Assembly: GCF_019038435.1 (NCBI RefSeq)
Contig: NZ_JAGPOX010000074.1
Location: 1-46,988, forward strand
From: Nocardia alni
GTDB lineage: Bacteria; Actinomycetota; Actinomycetes; Mycobacteriales; Mycobacteriaceae
Direction: 5' to 3'
DNA: 46,988 bases
A program made the translations under genes and the position numbers. Under the pieces are notes generated by a model. That model was given only the letters and a program-made list of their open reading frames with translations, made no database searches and was not told the DNA's origin. The first letter of the stretch is position 1. Each line of letters opens with the position of its first letter. This document shows, one piece after another, positions 41,601 to 46,988 of the stretch.

Positions 41601-41686
41601 AGAAGTCCGGTGATCTCGGGCAGCTGGGCACGGCCTTCCAGGCGTTGCAGAAGGCGATCGACGACTACAACAAGTCCGGGGGATAG
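38684..41686 (+). CDS. UPF0182 family large membrane protein (Rv3193c-like)
   Basis: 1000 residues from GTG 38684 (ATG 38690 possible). The N-terminal third has about seven membrane segments (for example ILLLTALVLAALLLVGP, ILLFLVVAIVVGAIIWLAML, FGIGLPLVVGLLCGLVA and ILLSIAVICAVAFFAGVVL), then a large exported domain from about residue 310 (FEVRPNAATKEATYISRNIQ, RIYYGPLI, ERNILFSGAI, DPATRVQQVAPWL, VDCYTTLDNYPYAQ). The end has a Pro/Ser/Gly linker and a C-terminal helix (VQELNSALKGVNDAQKSGDL). UPF0182 (COG1615) is conserved in actinobacteria and cyanobacteria without a known activity. Confidence 0.9.
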   Translation: MGMRPPTGLPSLSRRSRILLLTALVLAALLLVGPRLTDAYTSWLWFGEVGFRQVFTTVLVTRILLFLVVAIVVGAIIWLAMLAAYRARPVFVPVSGPNDPIARYRTTVMGRLRLFGIGLPLVVGLLCGLVAQSSWVTVQLFLHGGAFGVKDPQFHLDVSFYAFNLPFYKMMLNWLFVAAVIAFFANLVAHYIFGGLRLSGREGTLSSPARIQLAVTAGIFVLLKAIAYWFDRYSLLMSTRKEPTFTGGSYTDINAVLPAKLILLSIAVICAVAFFAGVVLKDLRVPAMAAALLVLSSILVGAVWPLIVEQFEVRPNAATKEATYISRNIQATRAAYGLGGNKVQYVQYPGVQTKDPATIPADQQTIANIRLLDPNVLSPTFLQKQQLQNFYGFPDTLDIDRYTVNGQLQDYIVAARELQPQNLSGNQLDWINKHTVYTHGDGFVAAPANRVNQAPPKETEQAASGVTNNSSGSGAASGTYGYPVFNVGDKTTVSDLFSTMPQAIPVTQPRIYYGPLISKSDADYAIIGGNRQPPREYDTSTQQFTYGGKGGVPIGNWFNRLTFAAKYAERNILFSGAIGSDSKIIFNRDPATRVQQVAPWLTTDGDVYPAVVNGRIQWIVDCYTTLDNYPYAQHSSLDGLAQDSIDETTGRVLPRKEVSYIRNSVKATVDAYDGTVSLYATDPTDPVLKAWEGVFPGTVKPASAITPQLRAHFRYPQDLFKVQRDILGRYHVDDPREFFTNNAFWSVPNDPTTDTPTNANQPPYYVLKGNPATGQPSFDLTSAMVGYKRQFLSAYISVSSDPTDYGKFTVLELPQDSQTQGPAQVQTSMTTDARVSNERTTLTGGNTNKIRYGNLLTLPIGNGGILYVEPWYLERNSSNASFPQLVKVLASYNGNVGYEATLGDALNSMQSGLGGAATLQPGQSSSPPPSQSTPSPGQGGTPPPALPPTGSSAARDAAVQELNSALKGVNDAQKSGDLGQLGTAFQALQKAIDDYNKSGG

Positions 41687-41701
41687 GGCTCGGTAGTTAT
41701 A

Positions 41702-41741
41702 CGAACGGCGTCGCCATCGATCACGATGGCGACGCCGTTCG
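41702..41741. terminator. Bidirectional terminator between UPF0182 gene and rpf
   Basis: CGAACGGCGTCGCCATCG (41702-41719) and its exact reverse complement (41724-41741) form an 18-bp perfect stem with loop ATCA between convergent genes. Confidence 0.85.
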
Positions 41742-41794
41742 CTGTCCCGGTATGGACGGATATGGGCCGGTCGGGGCCGGTCGGGGGGACTCGC

Positions 41795-42343
41795 TCAGCG
41801 CCCCAGAAGCTCGATCAGGCTGCTGTTCTGCTGCAGGAGCTGCTGGTACTGCGGATCGAAGCCGAGCTGCTTGGCCATCTGGGTTCCGGTCCCCTCGGCC
41901 TGCAGGATCATGGCCTGGTGGCTGCCGGGCGCGGGCTGCGGGACCACGGCCGGCTCCGGAGCGGGGGCCGGGGCGGGCTTGGGAGCCACCTGGGTGCTCG
42001 GGCCCCAGCGCAAGTACTTGCCGCAGACCGGCCAGGCGCCGGACCCCTGGGTGTCGAGCACGTTCTCCGCGACCCGGACCTGCTCGTCCTTGCTGGCGCT
42101 GCTGGCCATACCGGTGCCGCCGTTGGCCCGCCAGGTGCCCTGCGTGAACTGCAGGCCGCCGTAGTAGCCGTTGCCGGTGTCGGTGTGCCAGTTGCCGCCG
42201 CTCTCGCACTGAGCGACACCGTCCCAATCGTGGGCGGGTGCGGCCGAGGCGGATTCGGCGAATGCGAACGGGACGGCAACAAGAGCGCCGGTGACGGCTG
42301 CGAGGCCGAGGGCGCGACTGCTGATCTTCCGGTTCTTGTTCAT
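41795..42343 (-). CDS. Resuscitation-promoting factor (Rpf)
   Basis: 182 residues from ATG 42343, with GGGAGGG upstream; a longer ORF start is less likely. Signal peptide about 1-34 (cut ASA-APA). The Rpf domain (about 37-112) has WDGVAQCESGGNWHTDTGNG with catalytic Glu47, YYGGLQFTQGTWRANGG and AWPVCGKY; two Cys form the conserved disulfide. After it comes an Ala/Pro linker (APKPAPAPAPEPAVVPQPAP) and a short C-terminal helix. Rpf proteins are secreted lysozyme/transglycosylase-like enzymes that cleave peptidoglycan and wake dormant cells. Upstream CRP-like sites and a structured leader suggest tight control. Confidence 0.92.
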   Translation of the reverse strand: MNKNRKISSRALGLAAVTGALVAVPFAFAESASAAPAHDWDGVAQCESGGNWHTDTGNGYYGGLQFTQGTWRANGGTGMASSASKDEQVRVAENVLDTQGSGAWPVCGKYLRWGPSTQVAPKPAPAPAPEPAVVPQPAPGSHQAMILQAEGTGTQMAKQLGFDPQYQQLLQQNSSLIELLGR

Positions 42344-42361
42344 GTGGTTGTCCCTCCCCGC

Positions 42362-42480
42362 GCCCACCGGTCCTGGCGGAAATGCTCGCCGCGTCCCTGC
42401 CCCCGGGTCGTTGGGGTTTGCCGAACCGCGGGGCAGGGTAGTCGGTGTGCAGCGGTTCGAACTGGGTGCCCTTCTCGTTT
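42362..42480 (-). promoter_or_regulatory. Structured rpf 5' leader, possible riboswitch of unassigned class
   Basis: CCCTGCCCC (42395-42403) can pair with GGGGCAGGG (42430-42438), while CGAACCGC (42422-42429) can pair with GCGGTTCG (42452-42459); the two helices interlock, giving a pseudoknot or mutually exclusive folds. Many actinobacterial rpf genes carry a ydaO (c-di-AMP) riboswitch, but the ydaO hallmark GTCAGCTAACC is not present here. Confidence 0.45.
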
Positions 42481-42659
42481 CGAGCCGGGCCGTCCACGAC
42501 CATAACGAATAGATTTCGGCAGATCACGTCTTGATAACATGCGTAATTGCATGAAGCGTATAACCGGAATTCAGGTGTTGATGCAGGCTGGCTATGCCAT
42601 ATTCGGCAATTCTGGACGGTCTGTTATTCGACCGTTATGTGTTCCAAATCACGTGCGCA

Positions 42660-42675
42660 TGTGATATCGGTCACG
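42660..42675. promoter_or_regulatory. CRP-like binding site 1 upstream of rpf
   Basis: TGTGATATCGGTCACG fits the mycobacterial CRP consensus TGTGA-N6-TCACA except for the last base. Rv3676 (CRP) is known to control rpfA in M. tuberculosis. It lies about 317 bases upstream of the rpf start codon. Confidence 0.55.
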
Positions 42676-42767
42676 CGGTATTTTGGGCATATGCGAGCGG
42701 CGCGCCGATTTGCAAGCACCATATAGGGCGTGTGCGCCATCCGAACGGTTTCAAATATTGGACGAAA

Positions 42768-42783
42768 TGTGATCCGCATCACC
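42768..42783. promoter_or_regulatory. CRP-like binding site 2 between rpf and tRNA-fMet
   Basis: TGTGATCCGCATCACC matches TGTGA-N6-TCACA except at the last base, 108 bp from site 1 (centre to centre), close to an integral number of helical turns. The surrounding 42540-42890 is clearly less GC-rich than the genes and holds no credible ORF. Confidence 0.5.
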
Positions 42784-42869
42784 GTATTTCGCGGGCGCCC
42801 TCGGATGTGATCGCAAGATCGTCTGGGAGTCCCTTCGGATCCGTCCGATATGGGTCTTGACCAGCCGAT

Positions 42870-42899
42870 TTGCCATCTCCGAACACCCCTGTGTAATGT
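42870..42899 (+). promoter_or_regulatory. Promoter of the tRNA-fMet gene
   Basis: -35 TTGCCA (42870-42875), 18-base spacer, -10 TAATGT (42894-42899), 12 bases before the mature tRNA 5' end. Confidence 0.5.
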
Positions 42900-42911
42900 T
42901 GTGTTCACCGA

Positions 42912-42985
42912 CGCGGGGTGGAGCAGCTCGGTAGCTCGCTGGGCTCATAACCCAGAGGTCGCAGGTTCAAATCCTGTCCCCGCTA
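42912..42985 (+). tRNA. Initiator tRNA-fMet (anticodon CAT)
   Basis: Complete cloverleaf without an encoded CCA tail. Acceptor strands CGCGGGG (42912-42918) and CCCCGCT (42978-42984) leave the first pair (C1-U72) unpaired, and the anticodon stem has three G-C pairs (GGG...CCC) next to the loop CTCATAA; both are hallmarks of bacterial initiator tRNA. Anticodon CAT is at 42946-42948 and the T arm is GCAGG-TTCAAAT-CCTGT. The sequence agrees with mycobacterial initiator tRNA. Bases after the discriminator A are CTA, so CCA must be added enzymatically. Confidence 0.93.
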
Positions 42986-42990
42986 CTAGT

Positions 42991-43028
42991 GAAAAAGGTC
43001 CGGAACCACCAGGTTCCGGACCTTTTTC
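42991..43028 (+). terminator. Intrinsic terminator after tRNA-fMet
   Basis: GAAAAAGGTCCGGAACC (42991-43007) and GGTTCCGGACCTTTTTC (43012-43028) form a perfect 17-bp stem with loop ACCA and T-runs on the 3' side; it can also serve the convergent gene. Confidence 0.9.
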
Positions 43029-43070
43029 ATATCTATCGGTCCGCGGCCCGGAGGGTGCCGGTTGGCTCTT

Positions 43071-46000
43071 TCATTCGGGCAGGGTGAAGACGTTGTGCGC
43101 GGCGCGTCGCACGTCGGGATGGGTGTGCGAGCGCAGGCTCGACAGCAACTCGGGCCACGGCGCATCCCAGAGGTAGGCGCTGCCGCACCGCCCGATCAGC
43201 GCCACGGCCGCCAGTGCCGTGGCCGGATCGGATGCTCCGGCGAGGTCTCGTGCCAGCGGAATCAGGGTGACCGCGGGGGTTCTGTCGATGTCGTGGCTCA
43301 GCCGGTCGAGCAGATACCGGGAGGGGCCGGTCAACAGGGCGCCGACGGCCAGTGGGGCCAAACCGGCGATCGCGCGGGCCGCCGACTCCGGTTCGGTCCA
43401 GCGAACCGCGGCGAGAGTCAGCTCGATGATCTGCTCGTGCCACAGCGGATTCGCCCCCAGCGGCCGACAGACCGCGGTGGCGACGGGGCGGGCGACGTCG
43501 CGGGTGCGAATCGTGGGTGTCAGCCACTTCAGGACGATGGTGAGCCGCTGGCGAGCGGGCAGGTCCCGGTCGGGGAGCGGTTCGGCGTCCTCTGCGCGCA
43601 GTAGCCGCTCGACCACGGCCGTCACGGTCGCGGGATCGCCGTCGGCGGCGACCTTGGCCAGCATCGCGCGCATCGCGGTGGTCCACAGACCGAGCTCGGA
43701 CAGATCGGTGAGCCGGGTGAGCAGGACGGCACCGGTGTCCGGTGGGGACCAGCGGTACCACCGGGCGAGGGCGTCCAGGGCCTGACCGGCCACCCGGTGA
43801 TCGGCGCTCGCCGCCAGATCACGCAGGAATGCGGCGAACCGACGCCGCTGCCCGATGGCCAGTACCAGCGGCGAGATGCCGAGTACGGCCGCCGCCACGT
43901 CGGGATCGGCGGCGCCCTCCGCGAGCAGCTGCCATGCCCGCTCGTGCCCGAGCAGCGAAGGACTCGCCGACATCACGGTGCGGCGGACGTCGCGGTGCAG
44001 TCCGGGGCGCTGCCACAGCGCATCGATGATCGCCATCGCGTCGGGGGCGCGTAGGTCGGCCAGCAGTCGCACGCCCTCCTTCACCGCGGTGATCTTTGGC
44101 GAATCCAGCAGCGGCGCAACGGCTTCGCCGAGTCGATCCGGTGGAAGCGAGCCGGCGCAGGCGGCGATGGAGCCGACCGCGACCCGAGCGCGGTCGCCAT
44201 CGGTGTAACGGGCCAGCACGGCGATGGCGCGGGAAGGTTCGTCGCTGTTGCTCAGGGCGGTCAGCGCCGCCTCTGCCACGGTGGGGTCGTCGTCGCCCGC
44301 GAACCGCTCCACCAGCTCGAATGTGCCGGGCAGCCTGCCCAATCGGCGTACGGCGCCGATGCGTTCGAAGCGCGCTGCCTTTTCCTGTCGGGCGTATGAA
44401 TCCAGCAGGCGCGCATAGCGATTCACGAATAATGGCGCCCAGTGTTCGAATCCGCCGGGGAACATCGGGACGAAGACGGTGGGCGGCGACCAGAATCGGC
44501 CCCGAGGCGAGGAGTCCAGCACGGCGTCGAGCAGATCGGTGCGACGATACGCGATCATGGCCAGCACCTGCGGGAGCGTGACCACCGAGGCGTCACGGCG
44601 CAGCAGTTCGTCCAGATGGTCGTCACGGGTGGCGGGATCGGCGCATTCGCCCAGGACCAGCCGTACCGCGCGGTCAACCTGATAGTCGGCGTCGGCAGAG
44701 CAGGCCCGCACGAGTAGACGCTGCAGGCCCGGGACGGTGCGGGCGCGCCGCGCCAGTCCCTCGGCCAGTTCCAATGTCAGGTCCCAGCGGTTGCGGGCCG
44801 CGTCGTCCGCCAATCGCTTCTCCAACGCGTCGAACAGGCGCTGTTCGGCGCCGCGGGGCAGGTTCTGGTGCAGCCCATACAGATTCAGCGATACGGACAG
44901 CTCACCCAGGCGCGTGGTGATACGCAGTGCGCAGTCGGTGAAGTCGGTGTCGCCGGTCTGCGCGCCGCGTATCAGCAGCGTGCTCGCTATTGTCGTCACT
45001 ACCGAGACGGTCGAATACGAGCGGTCGCGGGCGGCGAGGGCATCCCCGGTGATTGTGTCGAGCGCGGTGAGTGCGGCGGGTGTCAGTAGTGACATCGGAA
45101 GGGCCGCGATAGCGTGTAAGGCGCTCGCGCGCACGGGATCCTGCTCGTTGCGCAGACGAGTCGACATGCTCAGCAGGTCCAGGATCACCTCCGGGTCGCG
45201 GGTTCCGGCGGCCGCGGTCGCGAGCAACTGGTAGCCGCGTGCCCGCTCGTCCGCATCCGGCCGCCGGATCGTCTCGGTCAGAACCGGTTTCGCCTCATCC
45301 CACGGCAGGCGCGCGGTGAGCAGTTCGGCGACGTCGGGCAGGTCTGCGCCACCCGGGCGGGCCAGCAATTCCCGTGCCACGGCGGCGCGTTCGCCGCGGG
45401 GCAGGGCGTCGAGAATGAGCGTATCCACCTGGCCGGGAGCGATTCCACGCCGGGTGAGCAGGGCGCGTGCGATCGGGCCGCGTCGAGCGGGTGGCACGGT
45501 GAGCAGGAATCGATGCCGGTCCCTGGGCGTGCATGCGGTGTAGATCTCGCGGAGCGCCTCGTCCGGCAGGGTCAGCAGGGCCGCCCACAGCGCATGGCCG
45601 GCCAGATCGCGGCCGTGCCCTGTGGGATGCAGGACGAGCGCGCGCATCGCCCGGGCGTCGTGCCTGGCCAGCAGGCCGGCCACCGGTCGCAGGCTGGATA
45701 TCGGCACCTCGGTGACCGCCTGCGCGGCCAGCGACAGGAGTAGCCCCGGATCGTGCTGCGCCGCCGCGGTCACATTCGTGGTCAGCCATTCCCACAGCTC
45801 CCGCCACTCGTCCCGGCCCGCCCCCGGCGCGCGAGAGACGACGAGATCGAAGACGACCCCGATATGCCTACGGCCCAATACTCGCCACCCCGTCATCGCA
45901 TACGCCAGTTCAGGCAGGGCCGCGGCGACCACGTCGGTGGAGCAGTACGGCAGTATCTTCGCCGCCTCGGCCGCGCCGAACAGCTCCCGTGTCGGCTCCA

Positions 46001-46385
46001 ACAGCGCATCGGCCAGCCGCGTCCGGTCGCCATGCCCCAGGGCCCGCCGCATTCGCACGCGGGTGCGCCGGGGCAGTCGCGGCAGCCGGGCCAGCACGAC
46101 GTCCGGTTCGACGTCCAGCCGGATCAGGGCGCTCAGAGCCCTCCCCGTGCACTCGGGATCTTCCGAATCCAGCTGGGTGAGAAGATAATTGCGACTCCCT
46201 GCGACGAACGCCAGCTGAATGGCGATCAGCCGCTCGTAGCGCACGCCCGCGGAGAACTCGTCCAGCAGTTCGTCCATTGCCGGACTCCCGGCCAGCCGCC
46301 GAGCCTCCCGCGCGATCGCCGCGTACCGCCGCGGCACCGACAGCGCCGCCGTCTCGCGCAGAAGATGGTTCCCCAAGCCGCTCAT
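43071..46385 (-). CDS. Large HEAT-like alpha-solenoid protein of unknown function
   Basis: 1104 residues from ATG 46385. Almost the whole chain is short amphipathic helices of 15-20 residues with repeating hydrophobic patterns, as in HEAT/ARM repeat proteins: for example AMRALVLHPTGHGRDLAGHA, DPTVAEAALTALSNSDEPSR, AVKEGVRLLADLRAPDAMAI, DHRVAGQALDALARWYRW, and the closing THPDVRRAAHNVFTLPE. Units of the form D(P/H)-x-V-(R/A)-x-x-A-(A/L) recur every 30-40 residues in the second half. No signal peptide, membrane span, nucleotide-binding or catalytic motif was seen. Such proteins usually act as binding scaffolds. I do not recognise the family. It stands alone between tRNA-fMet and an oxidase gene. 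Confidence 0.8.
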   Translation of the reverse strand: MSGLGNHLLRETAALSVPRRYAAIAREARRLAGSPAMDELLDEFSAGVRYERLIAIQLAFVAGSRNYLLTQLDSEDPECTGRALSALIRLDVEPDVVLARLPRLPRRTRVRMRRALGHGDRTRLADALLEPTRELFGAAEAAKILPYCSTDVVAAALPELAYAMTGWRVLGRRHIGVVFDLVVSRAPGAGRDEWRELWEWLTTNVTAAAQHDPGLLLSLAAQAVTEVPISSLRPVAGLLARHDARAMRALVLHPTGHGRDLAGHALWAALLTLPDEALREIYTACTPRDRHRFLLTVPPARRGPIARALLTRRGIAPGQVDTLILDALPRGERAAVARELLARPGGADLPDVAELLTARLPWDEAKPVLTETIRRPDADERARGYQLLATAAAGTRDPEVILDLLSMSTRLRNEQDPVRASALHAIAALPMSLLTPAALTALDTITGDALAARDRSYSTVSVVTTIASTLLIRGAQTGDTDFTDCALRITTRLGELSVSLNLYGLHQNLPRGAEQRLFDALEKRLADDAARNRWDLTLELAEGLARRARTVPGLQRLLVRACSADADYQVDRAVRLVLGECADPATRDDHLDELLRRDASVVTLPQVLAMIAYRRTDLLDAVLDSSPRGRFWSPPTVFVPMFPGGFEHWAPLFVNRYARLLDSYARQEKAARFERIGAVRRLGRLPGTFELVERFAGDDDPTVAEAALTALSNSDEPSRAIAVLARYTDGDRARVAVGSIAACAGSLPPDRLGEAVAPLLDSPKITAVKEGVRLLADLRAPDAMAIIDALWQRPGLHRDVRRTVMSASPSLLGHERAWQLLAEGAADPDVAAAVLGISPLVLAIGQRRRFAAFLRDLAASADHRVAGQALDALARWYRWSPPDTGAVLLTRLTDLSELGLWTTAMRAMLAKVAADGDPATVTAVVERLLRAEDAEPLPDRDLPARQRLTIVLKWLTPTIRTRDVARPVATAVCRPLGANPLWHEQIIELTLAAVRWTEPESAARAIAGLAPLAVGALLTGPSRYLLDRLSHDIDRTPAVTLIPLARDLAGASDPATALAAVALIGRCGSAYLWDAPWPELLSSLRSHTHPDVRRAAHNVFTLPE

Positions 46386-46813
46386 GGGGGCCTACGGTAC
46401 TGCCGTCGCCGCGCTGGGGCACGGGTATTTCGGGCTCGATGCCGAAGGATGTGCGTGCCCCGTGCGTCTCGCTGGGCGTTCTGGCCCAGGATGGCTGTTA
46501 CACAAAGGATGTCGTGTCGATGTCGAGCGAGCACTAGCCGACCGGCGGTCGCAACGGCATGCATGATCAGCGGAGCCTCATCGACGGGGCGCGCCTGGGC
46601 CATGAAGTCTCGCGTGTTCGCAGAGTCTGGAGGTTCGACGTCGTCGGGATGCTTGGTCAGGCCGCATTCGTTGGACCGGTCGACCGGCGTAGGTCGATCA
46701 GTGGGGCCGCGACTGTTTCATGGCGACCCATCGGGATCTTCGATCGGTTCAACCCTGTCGGGCGGCGCGAGCGAGAGTCACCATGGACGGCGACACGATG
46801 TAGAGGAGTGTGA
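46386..46813. other. Spacer between solenoid gene and FAD oxidase gene
   Basis: 428 bases without an acceptable gene; short ORFs on both strands have no recognised content. The only clear signal is the ribosome binding site GAGGAG at 46803-46808 for the next gene. Confidence 0.45.
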
Positions 46814-46988
46814 ATGGTTGTCTCGGCGCCTGGGCTGGGGTCAGTGACGGGTACGGTGCTGACCGGTGCTCAGATCTCGCCGGCCTATCGGGTGGATCGG
46901 TCGGGGTACGTTCCGGACGGTGCGCCGGAGGTGGTCATCGTCGCGGCGGACGTCGAGGATGTGCGCCGCGCCGTGAGCTGGGCGGGGG
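46814..46988 (+). CDS. FAD-linked oxidase, N-terminal end (3' partial)
   Basis: 58 codons to the window edge from ATG 46814, with GAGGAG 5 bases upstream. The visible part, LTGAQISPAYRVDRSGYVPD then PEVVIVAADVEDVRRAVSWAG, resembles the start of PCMH-type FAD-binding oxidases (berberine-bridge/glycolate-oxidase-like), where a substrate-side strand is followed by the P-x-V-V-x-A-x-x-x-x-D-V motif. The flavin-attachment and catalytic regions lie outside the window, so the exact class is open. Confidence 0.65.
   Translation, partial: MVVSAPGLGSVTGTVLTGAQISPAYRVDRSGYVPDGAPEVVIVAADVEDVRRAVSWAG

Noticed and set aside
42362..42480. Direct assignment of the rpf leader as a ydaO riboswitch
   Set aside because: The characteristic GTCAGCTAACC segment was not found; kept only as an unassigned structured leader.
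46277..46537. 86-codon ORF overlapping the solenoid gene start and spacer
   Set aside because: Mostly antisense to the solenoid gene; the remainder shows no family likeness.

Overview
The window is high-GC actinobacterial DNA, most likely from Nocardia or a close relative in the Mycobacteriales. The case for this is a gene order that follows the Mycobacterium tuberculosis Rv3193c-Rv3204 neighbourhood almost gene for gene, plus actinobacterial hallmarks: WhiB7 with its leader, mycoredoxin, AdnAB, UvrD2, Rpf, an Ag85-type esterase and an F420-type (LLM) oxidoreductase. No CRISPR array, phage, plasmid or intact insertion sequence was seen.

Left part (1-15.2 kb), accessory metabolism. The end of nirB, then nirD and nnaR, form the tail of a nitrite-assimilation operon. 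Repeat-rich spacer DNA follows. Next come a divergent aldo/keto reductase-XRE regulator pair, a secreted Ag85-like esterase with a TfoX-like protein, and a TetR gene with a perfect palindromic operator. That operator sits against a chimeric pseudogene made of a flavin monooxygenase head joined to a frameshifted serine-hydrolase tail. An acyl-CoA synthetase, an LLM oxidoreductase, a TetR-SDR divergent pair with repeated operators, a YdeI-like protein, a SnoaL/LEH-type protein, a MobA-MoeA fusion and a double-VOC protein complete this part. The molybdenum-cofactor fusion lies in the same region as the nitrite genes.

Central part (15.2-32.1 kb), conserved DNA-repair and stress core: an alkyltransferase-like protein coupled to an alpha/beta hydrolase, adnA-adnB (double-strand-break helicase-nuclease), a DoxX-type membrane protein, nudC, mrx1 behind a DUF4189 membrane protein, uvrD2, whiB7 with a long attenuator leader, and an ABC1/UbiB-type kinase. 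Both Adn proteins carry low-complexity insertions.

Right part (32.1-47 kb): a divergent SDR-TetR pair, an orphan E1/ThiF-like protein with a tetracysteine site, a 5'-truncated ROK pseudogene, a zincin-like DUF2342 protein, a PDZ-Lon membrane protease, a PPA1309-family protein, a UPF0182 membrane protein, an rpf gene with CRP-like sites and a structured leader, an initiator tRNA-fMet gene, a 1104-residue alpha-solenoid protein of unknown role, and the start of a FAD-linked oxidase cut by the window edge.

The best candidates for new biology are the whiB7 leader with its 106-codon upstream ORF, the rpf leader (structured but not matching a known riboswitch signature), the orphan RiPP-type E1-like protein, the giant solenoid protein, and the insertions in AdnA and AdnB. 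All calls come from reading the sequence; no database search was run.
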